A stretch of DNA of 64,000 bases, from NCBI RefSeq assembly GCF_038502225.1, contig NC_091341.1, positions 3,803,753-3,867,752 on the forward strand, given 5' to 3'. The translations under genes and the position numbers were made by a program. Below are positions 32,925 through 41,633 of this stretch, piece by piece (position 1 is the stretch's first letter; every line of letters starts with the position of its first letter). The notes below the pieces were generated by a model. The model did not search any database. It saw only the letters and a list, made by a program, of their open reading frames with translations, and was not told the origin of the DNA. This DNA comes from Cherax quadricarinatus. Lineage: Eukaryota > Arthropoda > Malacostraca > Decapoda > Parastacidae.

Positions 32925-35900
32925 TAACCCTGTCGGAGTCGCTGTATTCCGTCCCTGTCCGCAATGCATTCGCCGCCCTGGGCAGTGATACGCTTGCCGA
33001 CAGTGAGGAAACCGAGTGTCTTGACGTTGTTGCTGAGACTCTTACCGTACCTTCCAGGTCGAGCCTCGTCAACAAGTGTCGAGCCTCGAGCAGCTGTGAC
33101 TCCGGGGATCTCGTCGGCCTGTCATGCCTTCATGTTCGGTATGACAACCCATGTGGACCGCTCATCGAGTCCACTGTCCACAATAAGCCTGTTCAGCTTT
33201 TCCTAGACACAGGTTCGGTGGTTAACATTGTCCGCTCCACCTTTTTCCGAGACATTGGCCTTCACGCGGCCATGTTGACAGAGCCATCTGCCATTCAGAC
33301 CTTGAGAGGAGTCTCAGGTAAACCGCTGACGGTTCGCGGTCGCACAACGCTAGAATTTGTGGTCCAGGGTCACAAGCTGTCCGCAAAATTCTTAGTCGTA
33401 GATGGTATTGTTTTCCATGGTGACCTGCTCATAGGGTTCAAAACCATGGCAGATCTTAGGATCCGTTTAGATCCAGCTGAGTGGAAAGCGGAATTCAACG
33501 GAGTGGATGTGCCCTTCTGGGGCGTGCGCTTAGGATCCACTACGTGCTACTCTGTCTCAGAGTATGCACAGTGCCTAGAATCGTTGGAAACCGGTGGTTT
33601 CCATAGCACATTCTCCCCGGGGTCGGTCTCTCGTCCTGATCGACCTCGTAGTAGAGCTCGTTGCCCATCACCTCCTGGCCATCAGCGCGTAGTTACCAGT
33701 GAAACCCAGTCTGGGGACGCCCAGTCTAACCTTCACTCTAACTCTGACGCTGTTGTAGAGACCAGCAGTTGTCAAGCCGCAGTATCCCTGTCGGCAGGCG
33801 ACTGTCTGACTCGTGTCATGGCATCAGCGAGCAGAGTTACTGCTTGTACAAAGTATGACGTCACTTTGTCAGCTAACTCGCTCACTCCTGTTACGGTGTA
33901 CGTGAGCAGAGCTTTTGAAGGAGACCATGTGCTGGTTGACAACGACACATGCCGAGTCAAGGGCCTCTCCCTTGAACCATCCTTGCACACAGTGCAACGT
34001 GGTAAGTTGCAAGTCCTTGTTGTCAACATGCATAGTCGAGAATTTCCCCTGCGGAAGAATACCTCACTTGTTGACCTTGTCAGATTCCCTCTCCCGGTGA
34101 GAGTGGAGGGTGAAGCCCCAGCTGACTTCCTTGTGAGTGCAGTTCTCCCAGGCGAGTCTGCTGCTGACTCTTCCAACACCCGGCCAGTGCAGGAAGATGA
34201 TCTAGCTTTGACAGACTATCCTGAAGAGGTTCCAAAACTTCTCCAGGTTCTCAATCGTGCACGTTCTGCAGTTGCACTAGATGGTGAGTCAATGGGTTTG
34301 ACCTCACTGATCTCTCACCGTATTCCACTTGACAAAGGTACTAAACCCATTTATGTACCTGCGTATCGCCTGCCACATGCGCAAAGAGTCTTCGCCGAAG
34401 AACTCATTACACGGATGCTCCGTGATGGAGTTATTGAGGAGTCCACTTCCCCGTGGAATGCTCCCCTTATTCTGGTTCCCAAGAAAGACGGAACCTGGCG
34501 CCCTGTTATCGATTACAGGAAACTGAATGCATGTACCATCCCAGACCGTTTTCCATTGCCAGTTCTGAACGACCTGTTGCAGAACATCGGCGATAATAAG
34601 GTCTTTTCAACTCTTGATCTTCTTCAAGGGTTCTGGCAGATCCCCCTCGATGATGAGAGTAGAGAGTTGACAGCTTTCTCTACTCCAACTGGTCATTACC
34701 AGTTCAGGAGGATGCCCTTCGGCTTGCGCGGAAGCCCAATCACGTTTAGTCGTTTGATGACGACAATTTTCCGTACCCTCCTAGGTGGCACGCTCATGGT
34801 CTACCTGGATGATCTCATAGTCATGTCGCAAGATGTCCCGTCACATCTTGAGAAACTTGACAGGGTATTGGACAGGCTAGCTCAGGCAAATCTTAAGGTA
34901 AAGCTCTCCAAATGTCATTTCCTCCGGAAGGAAATAAAATTTCTGGGTCACGTAGTAACTCAGAATGGCATAAAGACGGACGAGTCTAAAATCTCGGCCG
35001 TGCAGAAATTCCCCAGACCCATGACGGCGGATGCAGTCCGGTCCTTCATAGGCCTGGCGGGTTTCTACCGCACCTTTATCGCAGGTTTCTCCACCATTGC
35101 GGCACCCCTGACACGCTTACTCAAGAAGGATGCCCCTTTTGAGTGGACGTGCGATCAGGAACGAGCTTTTGTCATTCTTAAGAACAAGTTAACATCAGCC
35201 CCAACCCTTAGATTCCCTGATTTCACCAAGGCATTTACCTTGACGACTGATGCCAGCAAAGTTGGCATCGGTGCAGTCTTGTCACAGGAATCTAATGGGA
35301 AGCAACAGCCTATTGCCTATGCTAGCCGTGTTCTTACTAAAGCGGAAGTCAATTATTCAGTGACAGAGCTAGAAGCTTTAGCCATTGTATGGGCCCTGAG
35401 TCATTTTCGGGATATCATCTATCATTATCCTATCAAGATTTATACAGATCATTTACCCTTATTGGCCCTTTTTGCAAATAAGAACCTCTCGGGAAAGCAT
35501 GCTCGGTGGTCGCTCACGTTCAATGACTACAACCCTGAAATTTGCTATGTCCCAGGTAAGCAAAATGTTGTAGCTGACGCCCTGTCGAGACATATAGCAT
35601 TCGTGAGTGTCGGCAATTCGTTCTCTGTTGAGGATCTCGAGAGAGCCCAACGACAGGACCCTGTGTGGTCTCCAGTCCTTCGTTTCCTTACCAAGGAGGA
35701 CGTCGACTTACAGGTCAAGTCTCCCGTTCCACTGAAGGATTTAGTGGTCAACCAAGGAGTACTGTGCCGTGTTGCACAGCTGGTGGACCCCGGCAGAACC
35801 GTATACCAACTGGTGATACCAGAGTCCATGATACCAGCTACTCTTAGGTTGATCCACAATGTCCCAGGTGTAGCGCACCCCGGGAAGGACCGCAGTATCA

Positions 35901-37138
35901 AACAGGCACGAATGAAATATTTCTGGCCTAAGATGGCATCGGACATTGCCAAGCATGTACACCAGTGTGTTGTCTGCCTACAGCACAAGGGTACCATTAC
36001 AGGTCCTAACCCCATTCTAAAGTATCCCATTACAAAGGAGCCCTGGGAGAGAACTTCTGTCGACCTGTTGACGAACTTCTCGACCTCGGAGAAGGGAAAT
36101 AAGCACCTGCTTGTAATGGTAGATAACTTGACGCGGTACAGTGAATTAGTACCCATTCCTGATAAAACCGCTGAAACGGTCGCTAGTGCTTTCCGTGAGC
36201 ATGTTGTTCTTCGTCATACTTGCCCACGTGTCCTTCTGTCAGACAATGGGTCTGAGTTTATAAATGGCATAATGCAGGATCTTTGCTCCAGATTCAACAT
36301 TCATCAAGCGCCAGTAGCTCCACGCCACCCTGCGAGTAATGGTCTTGCTGAACGTACAAATCGCAAAGTCCTGGAGGTGCTCAGAGTAACCGTTAACCCA
36401 AGTTGTACTACATGGGATGAGGCTATCCCAGATGTTCAGTGTACATTAAACTCCTCCCTCAACAGCTCGATCGGTGAGACACCTCATTTTGCTTTGTATG
36501 GCTATGACAAGCGCTTACCATATGAAATTCTGTTTACTCCACCTAGACCTACTTACGATACTGATAACCCCAGTGTAGTAAAGATGAGGACAACGCAGCT
36601 TGTCTTCCAGCGGGTACGAGAGAACCTTATGAAAGCTACTGATAGGTTCACGTCAGAGCGCAATGCCCGCGCCAAGGAAAGCAAAGTGGAACCAGGTTGC
36701 AAAGTTATGTTGCTCAACCCAGTGCAGACCCCAGGTATGCACAAACTTGTCCCAAAGTTTGTGGGTCCTTACCGTGTCCTACGACAGCTCCGTGGCAATA
36801 AGTTCGAGGTGAGGGAGATTGCTACGGGAGCTATCAAGGAAGCCCACCTTGATCACATGAAGTATGTGGACCATATGCAGGCCGAAGTAGAGCTGGAGGC
36901 GCGTGCGTTGCAACGCCACGATCAGACTAATGTTAGGGACAAACCGTCTACCCCTTCTCCCGCTACTGCTGGTACGGAAGACGGCCCAGTAAGGCTCCAT
37001 ACTTATGGCCTGCGACCCAGGACAACAGTACATTTCTGTGACATTGACGTACCTACTGACTTGTCCGACTCCTACGCTAGTTATGCTAATTGTTTGCTTG
37101 CAGAAATGGGTATAAATGCACACACATTGTATAGCTAG
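32882..37138 (+). CDS. pol: Pro-Pol polyprotein of the Gypsy element
   Basis: The frame opens after a TAG at 32879 and runs 1,418 codons; it has no convincing own start and overlaps the end of gag in -1. Numbering from 32882: aspartic protease with LFLDTGS near residue 109; reverse transcriptase from about 500, with STLDLLQGFWQIPL and the catalytic YLDDL near 641; RNase H with TTDASKVGIG and YTDHLPL; integrase with a His/Cys zinc region (about 991-1032). The integrase catalytic core is VDLL (about 1060), SDNGSEF (about 1121) and GLAERTNR (about 1157), with 35 residues between the second D and the E. KFVGPYRVL is a GPY/F-type module. No chromodomain or envelope was recognised. All expected catalytic residues are present. 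Confidence 0.95.
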   Translation, partial: FGGRGASAKPAKDVVTLSESLYSVPVRNAFAALGSDTLADSEETECLDVVAETLTVPSRSSLVNKCRASSSCDSGDLVGLSCLHVRYDNPCGPLIESTVHNKPVQLFLDTGSVVNIVRSTFFRDIGLHAAMLTEPSAIQTLRGVSGKPLTVRGRTTLEFVVQGHKLSAKFLVVDGIVFHGDLLIGFKTMADLRIRLDPAEWKAEFNGVDVPFWGVRLGSTTCYSVSEYAQCLESLETGGFHSTFSPGSVSRPDRPRSRARCPSPPGHQRVVTSETQSGDAQSNLHSNSDAVVETSSCQAAVSLSAGDCLTRVMASASRVTACTKYDVTLSANSLTPVTVYVSRAFEGDHVLVDNDTCRVKGLSLEPSLHTVQRGKLQVLVVNMHSREFPLRKNTSLVDLVRFPLPVRVEGEAPADFLVSAVLPGESAADSSNTRPVQEDDLALTDYPEEVPKLLQVLNRARSAVALDGESMGLTSLISHRIPLDKGTKPIYVPAYRLPHAQRVFAEELITRMLRDGVIEESTSPWNAPLILVPKKDGTWRPVIDYRKLNACTIPDRFPLPVLNDLLQNIGDNKVFSTLDLLQGFWQIPLDDESRELTAFSTPTGHYQFRRMPFGLRGSPITFSRLMTTIFRTLLGGTLMVYLDDLIVMSQDVPSHLEKLDRVLDRLAQANLKVKLSKCHFLRKEIKFLGHVVTQNGIKTDESKISAVQKFPRPMTADAVRSFIGLAGFYRTFIAGFSTIAAPLTRLLKKDAPFEWTCDQERAFVILKNKLTSAPTLRFPDFTKAFTLTTDASKVGIGAVLSQESNGKQQPIAYASRVLTKAEVNYSVTELEALAIVWALSHFRDIIYHYPIKIYTDHLPLLALFANKNLSGKHARWSLTFNDYNPEICYVPGKQNVVADALSRHIAFVSVGNSFSVEDLERAQRQDPVWSPVLRFLTKEDVDLQVKSPVPLKDLVVNQGVLCRVAQLVDPGRTVYQLVIPESMIPATLRLIHNVPGVAHPGKDRSIKQARMKYFWPKMASDIAKHVHQCVVCLQHKGTITGPNPILKYPITKEPWERTSVDLLTNFSTSEKGNKHLLVMVDNLTRYSELVPIPDKTAETVASAFREHVVLRHTCPRVLLSDNGSEFINGIMQDLCSRFNIHQAPVAPRHPASNGLAERTNRKVLEVLRVTVNPSCTTWDEAIPDVQCTLNSSLNSSIGETPHFALYGYDKRLPYEILFTPPRPTYDTDNPSVVKMRTTQLVFQRVRENLMKATDRFTSERNARAKESKVEPGCKVMLLNPVQTPGMHKLVPKFVGPYRVLRQLRGNKFEVREIATGAIKEAHLDHMKYVDHMQAEVELEARALQRHDQTNVRDKPSTPSPATAGTEDGPVRLHTYGLRPRTTVHFCDIDVPTDLSDSYASYANCLLAEMGINAHTLYS

Positions 37139-37678
37139 TCGATAATAGAGTCAGGGTGGACAACATCATGTAATTATGTAAATACTTTTAGAAGGGTACC
37201 CAGAGTGTAATGAATTCCATGGATATAGTATTATTGTATGTATGTGCACCAGTGTTTTTTCTACTAAAGAAAAAAAGCCTGTATTACGGTCAGGGTAGTG
37301 CTGCCCTCTGAGTTACATGTCACACCTTAGGAAATGCTACTGTCAGTCATTGTTTGCAGATGTGAGCGTGCAACAACGTTAGTAGACGAGTGGTCAACTG
37401 ATGTTCAGCCCTGCGGACAACCTGTATATAGAAGATTTTAGTTCCAGTGCTGACGTCTCCCGGCTCTCTACTCGATGAAACAGCGCGGGCAAACCAGTTT
37501 TCTCTTCCCCTGGATGGGAGAGTTTTTTTTTTTTGCCTGTTGCATTTTTTTGTCCATTTTTTATTTACTAGTGAGCGAAAGCCAGTCCCTCTCTGGGGTA
37601 GCTAGTGTAATTCCTTTATACCTATGGGCCCACCAGTATTGTCGCGTCGGGACGACGCGAGGCGCGTGGCCGAGCAAA
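37139..37678 (+). other. Gypsy 3' untranslated region
   Basis: 540 bp with no envelope-like frame. The bases just before the 3' LTR (GGCCGAGCAAA) contain no long polypurine tract. The best purine run, AAAGAAAAAAAG near 37266, is 400 bp upstream. Confidence 0.7.
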
Positions 37679-38002
37679 TGTAGACAGCCTGTACTGGCAG
37701 AGCACACAGCCTAGCCGTCTGCTCTGACTAGTTCATATTTCGCGGCATTCAGTGCTGCCCTCTGTAGGCCTACCTAGGTCGGTGGGACGCACAGTCCACC
37801 CTCTCTCACTCCCGCTTCGACCGACTTGAGGTACACAGGTACTCCCCCTCCACGGACTGGCTTGCGGTCACTTCCTCACACTGCCCGTTGTGTACTCACT
37901 CCTACCCGATTAAAGCCAATCTAGTCCACGGCCGTATCATTGCTACCTACGCTACCTTCATCGGCACTAAACCGCTGTTCAACAGTAAGAACAGCAATAA
38001 CA
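37679..38002 (+). repeat. 3' LTR of the Gypsy element
   Basis: 324 bp, the same as 29058-29381 in start, end and every segment compared by eye. It is followed by TGGGCTAAG, which continues the interrupted Penelope-like sequence. Confidence 0.95.
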
Positions 38003-38126
38003 TGGGCTAAGCTATTTAATTTTCCAAGAAAATGGTGTATATCTACATTTTCATAGTTCCTTGATAATGTGAGTAGTCACGAAAGCGCTTGGAATTTTTC
38101 TATTCTTTCAAAGTGGTTGTTTTGCA
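38003..38126 (-). mobile_element. Penelope-like element, part right of the Gypsy insertion
   Basis: 38003-38042 on the minus strand encodes FLGKLNSLA and connects in frame to the coding sequence left of the LTR element. It then switches at about 38048 to a segment that is the inverted copy of 28004-28081. Such partial inverted copies at the 5' end are a known feature of Penelope-like insertions. Confidence 0.85.
38053..38095 (+). ncRNA. PLE hammerhead ribozyme motif (U3-A8), right end
   Basis: TTCC, TTGATAA (38061-38067), GTGA-GTAG-TCAC, GAAA (38081-38084), AGCGCT palindrome, T, GGAA. Stem I TTCC/GGAA is fully paired here, while the left copy has GGAG. Stem III is only self-complementary between two molecules or tandem units. 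Confidence 0.7.
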
Positions 38127-38159
38127 TATTTTGAAATCACCTGTTTACTGTGATCTTAC

Positions 38160-38162
<3 letters not shown>

Positions 38163-38205
<43 letters not shown>

Positions 38206-38222
38206 AAATTATATATATATAT
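38163..38222. repeat. (TA)n tract
   Basis: TA runs on both sides of AAATGTAAAT, directly left of MITE copy E. Confidence 0.9.
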
Positions 38223-38561
38223 GTCGTGCCGAATAGGTAAAATTTGTCAATTACCAAGAACTCATTTAAAATTAAGTTCTAAAAAAGTTCTCTTATACGT
38301 TTAAAGATACATATTTTTTCATATATGTTAATGTAAAAATTTATAATTTTTGTACCAAAAGAACCTCAGAAAACTTGCCTAACCTTATTATAACAAACGC
38401 AATTTAATTTAGCCTAATCCCTCTAAATATAATTTAGATAAGTTTGCAATAATTTAATAAAAAAAATTTTTCGTAAGGTTAAGAATGATTTTTGGAAAAT
38501 ACACAAATTTTCGCTTGACTTATTCAGCAAGAAGAGCGTTACTATTTAGGCCAAAATCGCA
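38223..38561 (+). mobile_element. MITE-like element, copy E (right end missing)
   Basis: Begins GTCGTGCCGAATAGGTAAAA and matches copies B and D until GCCAAAATCGCA. The last ~23 bases, including the right inverted repeat, are replaced abruptly by LINE sequence at 38562. Confidence 0.8.
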
Positions 38562-40005
38562 AAAAGAAGAGCAGAGAAGAAATCAGCAACTACAGACCAG
38601 TGTCACTGCTGTCAATCACTGGTAGGATCCTTGAGACAATAATTCCAAGACAAATGATAGTTTTTTGACTACCACTCACTACTTTGTGACCATCAATAGG
38701 GCTCCAGAAAAGGTTACTTTGCTGCTGACCTGTTGTTAAACCTCTCCACTAAGTGGCACCAGTCACTTGATGAATCCAAAGACAGCTGTGTGGCAGCACT
38801 GGACATTGCTGGTGCTTTCGACCGGGTGTGGCACCAGGGCCTCTCAGCAAAACTGCAAGCTCTGGGAATTGTAGGCTCTACGCTGTGTTTCCTCAGTGAT
38901 TACCTTCATGGTAGATCTCTAATGGTAGTTCTCAATAGAAAGGAATCAGCAAGACATCCTATTGGGGCAAGTGTTCCACAAGGAAGTGTGCTGGGACCAT
39001 TGTTGTGGAATGTCTACTTCAATGACTTTCTTCATCTCATCCCAGAATCCCATGCATATGCAGGCGACTGTACACTGACATTCACTTATCCAAGAGAAGA
39101 AATGCCAGCTGCTCTACGCTACATCAATCACCAGCTAAGAGCTATATCAGCTTGGGGAAATAGATGGAAAGTAACATTTGCACCTGAGAAAACACTGATG
39201 GTCTCTAGGCAGCATGATGGCAATGCCGGTGCAGTAGTAAGGATGAATGGGAGGGTGTTGGCACCCGGGGAAGAAGTTGATATCCTTGGGGTGAAATTTG
39301 ACCCCAAACTGACCATGAAGAACCACGCTGTAAATCTTGCAAACAAGGCAGCCAGGAAGCTTACAGCACTTCGCCGTATCCTGCATCTGCTTGACAGTGG
39401 GGGTTGCAAGATTCTGTACAAGGCACACGTACGCTCACACCTTGAGTATGCTCCACTTTCTTGCTTTGCCTGCCCCCCCCCCCCTCTCATCTGCCACTGC
39501 TTGACAGAGTAGAGAACAGAGCAAGACGTCCCATCTCTCGCCTGGACCAATCCTGGATAGAACTGTCATTTCAGCAGAGCCTTCAACACAGGAGGGATGT
39601 GGGTGGCCTTACTGTTATGTATAAGGCCAATATTGTCAAAGTACCACACTTGGATCCACTTCGAGGACAGCGTGAAGCAAGCTTCTATACCACAAGACGG
39701 GCAGAAAGCAGCAGCTTCATTCTGGCTGTACCCTTCTGCAGAACATCACCTCATCAGAGATCATATATACCCAGGATGACTCGTGTATGGAACACATTCG
39801 TACAGCATTATGATGTCAACGAGATAAAGTCAGTTGATCAAATGAAAATGCTGGCCCACAGATGGCTCCAACTTCATCCTGTTCCCTACTTATAAGTATC
39901 ATAACAATAAAAGTGCTTTCAAATGAGCTGATGTAGGTAACAGCTCTTAGCTTGGCAATAAAGCTAGGGATCCTTAACCTTGTCAAACTCTGTGTAAAAA
40001 AAAAA
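38562..40005 (+). pseudogene. Jockey-type LINE reverse transcriptase, 5'-truncated
   Basis: Starts with NYRPVSLLSITGRILETII (frame-broken near 38660). The main frame at 38733-39512 has VAALDIAGAFDRVWHQGLSA, SVPQGSVLGPLLWNVYFNDF and AYAGDCTLTF. The catalytic YADD reads YAGD, a change expected to abolish polymerisation. A run of 12 C (39473-39484) shifts the frame; the C-terminus continues in 39461-39895 (SFQQSLQHRRDVGGLTVMYK and IPRMTRVWNTFVQHYDV). The 3' UTR has AATAAA-like signals (39905 and 39957) and ends in a ten-A tail at 39996-40005. Assigned to the Jockey superfamily; exact clade uncertain. Two 3' fragments of the family lie at 23349 and 55252. Confidence 0.85.
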
Positions 40006-40264
40006 GAGGATAGGTAAATTATGTAGACTAGGTAAATTAAGCTATTATATATTGCGTAAATTTTAGCAAGGCTAAGTTCGATTTCTAAGTTTCCTTTTAA
40101 TACCACACTAAAACTTGACACGTCAAATCTTTGCATAACTTGAGTTAACTGTTGTCATCAGAGACGCCGAATCTTAAATTGATCCACATTTTCTTAAGTT
40201 AGCCTTTTTTCTCACGCTCTTCTAACAGTGTTCCAATCAACCAGACGGTGGTGTAGACACCATA
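40006..40264. other. No supported gene
   Basis: Short A/T-rich spacer; no recognised motif. Confidence 0.5.
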
Positions 40265-40530
40265 TACTGAACACGTACATCAGCACTGAACACATACCTG
40301 AGCACTGAACACGTACCTGAGCACAGAACATGTACCCGAGCACAGAACATGTACCCGAGCACAGAACATGTACCCGAGCACAGAACACGTACCTGAGCAC
40401 TGAACACATGCATGAGCACTGAGCGCGTATATACATGAACACTAAACGTACATGAGCACTGAGCGCGTATATACATGAACACTAAACGTACATGAGCACT
40501 GAGTAAAAACGTGAGCACTGAGCACGTACA
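40265..40530. repeat. 19-bp minisatellite with a 40-bp higher-order unit
   Basis: Units of the form GAGCACAGAACATGTACCC / GAGCACTGAACACGTACCT. From 40410 a longer unit with GAGCGCGTATATACATGAAC is duplicated. Confidence 0.88.
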
Positions 40531-40679
40531 TCTCTTGCCAGCTGAGAGTAATCGCCCACGATCGTTCCAATAGAAGGGATAAGACGGATAATTAAGACTG
40601 TCAAACGAAGGAGAAGGCTACAAACAATTCCAGAAATCGCATAGGGTCATAAAACTCGACCAGTCAATTCCTCAGCGAT

Positions 40680-40893
40680 TCAGTCAAGCAGCCAGCCATT
40701 CATCCAGCCAATCAACTAGCCAGCCAGCCATTCATCCAGCCAGCCATTCATCCAGCCAGCCATTCATCCAGCCAGCCATTCATCCAGCCAACCAGTCATT
40801 CATCCAGCCAATCAACCGGCCAGCCAGTTATTCATCCAGCCAGTCAACCAGCCAGCCAGCCATTCATTCAGCCTACCAGCCATTCAGTCATGT
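40680..40893. repeat. Short tandem repeat (CAGCCAGCCATTCATC)
   Basis: A 16-bp unit and its 20-bp variants (CCAATCAACTAGCCAG) are repeated about twelve times. Confidence 0.88.
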
Positions 40894-41054
40894 CAGGAGG
40901 AACAAGAGAACAAGTTCGCTCGGGAAACTTGAAATCTTTGAGTGATGCTGGAGTTCCATCAGCATCTTCGGTCTATATCTGAAGACAGTCAAAGTAACTC
41001 ACTCAATCTTGATTTTCATGAATTTATGCGAGAAAGTTTAGTTGGAAAAGATAG
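40894..41054. other. No supported gene
   Basis: Short unique stretch between two minisatellites. Confidence 0.5.
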
Positions 41055-41633
41055 TGAATGTCTTGCAAGGTAGTAAATGTCTTGCATGGCAACCAATGTC
41101 TTACAAGACAACCATTGTCTTGCAAGGAGACCAGTGTCTTGAAAGGGAACCAATGTCTTCCAAGGAGACCAATGTCTTGAAAGGGAACCAATGTCTTGAA
41201 AGGGAACCAATGTCTTGAAAGGGAACCAATGTCTTGCAAGGAGACCAATGTCTTGAAAGGGAACCAATGTCTTGCAAGGAGACCAATGTCTTGAAAGGGA
41301 ACCATTGTCTTGCAAGGAGACCAATGTCTTGAAAGGGAACCAATGTCTTGCAAGGAGACCAATGTCTTGAAAGGGAACCAATGTCTTGAAAGGGAACCAA
41401 TGTCTTGAAAGGGAACCAATGTCTTGAAAGGGAACCAATGTCTTGAAAGGGAACCAATGTCTTGAAAGGGAACCAATGTCTTGAAAGGGAACCAATGTCT
41501 TGCAAGGGAACCAATGTCTTGCAAGGGGACCAATGTCTTGCAAGGGAACCAATGTCTTGCAAGGGAACCAATGTCTTGCAAGGGAACCAATGTCTTGCAA
41601 GGGAACCAATGTCTTGCAAGGGAACCAATGTCT
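41055..41633. repeat. 19-bp minisatellite, about 30 units
   Basis: Two unit types alternate: GAAAGGGAACCAATGTCTT and GCAAGGAGACCAATGTCTT. The left half alternates them in near two-unit order, the centre is a pure GAAAGGG block and the right a pure GCAAGGG block. The long minus-strand frames (LVPFQDIGSLSRHW) are repeat artefacts. Confidence 0.96.

Larger units (their letters stand above)
29058..38002 (+). mobile_element. Structurally complete Ty3/Gypsy LTR retrotransposon (8,945 bp)
   Basis: It comprises two 324-bp LTRs that read as identical, a primer-binding-type TGG one base after the 5' LTR, a 2.2-kb leader, gag, and pro-pol in the order protease, reverse transcriptase, RNase H, integrase. 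That order is diagnostic for Ty3/Gypsy. No envelope frame lies between pol (37138) and the 3' LTR (37679). It is nested inside a Penelope-like element with a TGGG duplication. Identical LTRs and open frames indicate a very recent insertion, possibly still mobile. Confidence 0.95.

Noticed and set aside
31857..36744. Antisense and alternate frames across gag and pol
   Set aside because: They are shadows of the gag and pro-pol coding sequence and lack any recognised domain.
37475..37714. Envelope or third ORF of the Gypsy element
   Set aside because: The frame is 79 residues, overlaps the 3' LTR, and has no signal peptide plus furin-site plus membrane-anchor layout.
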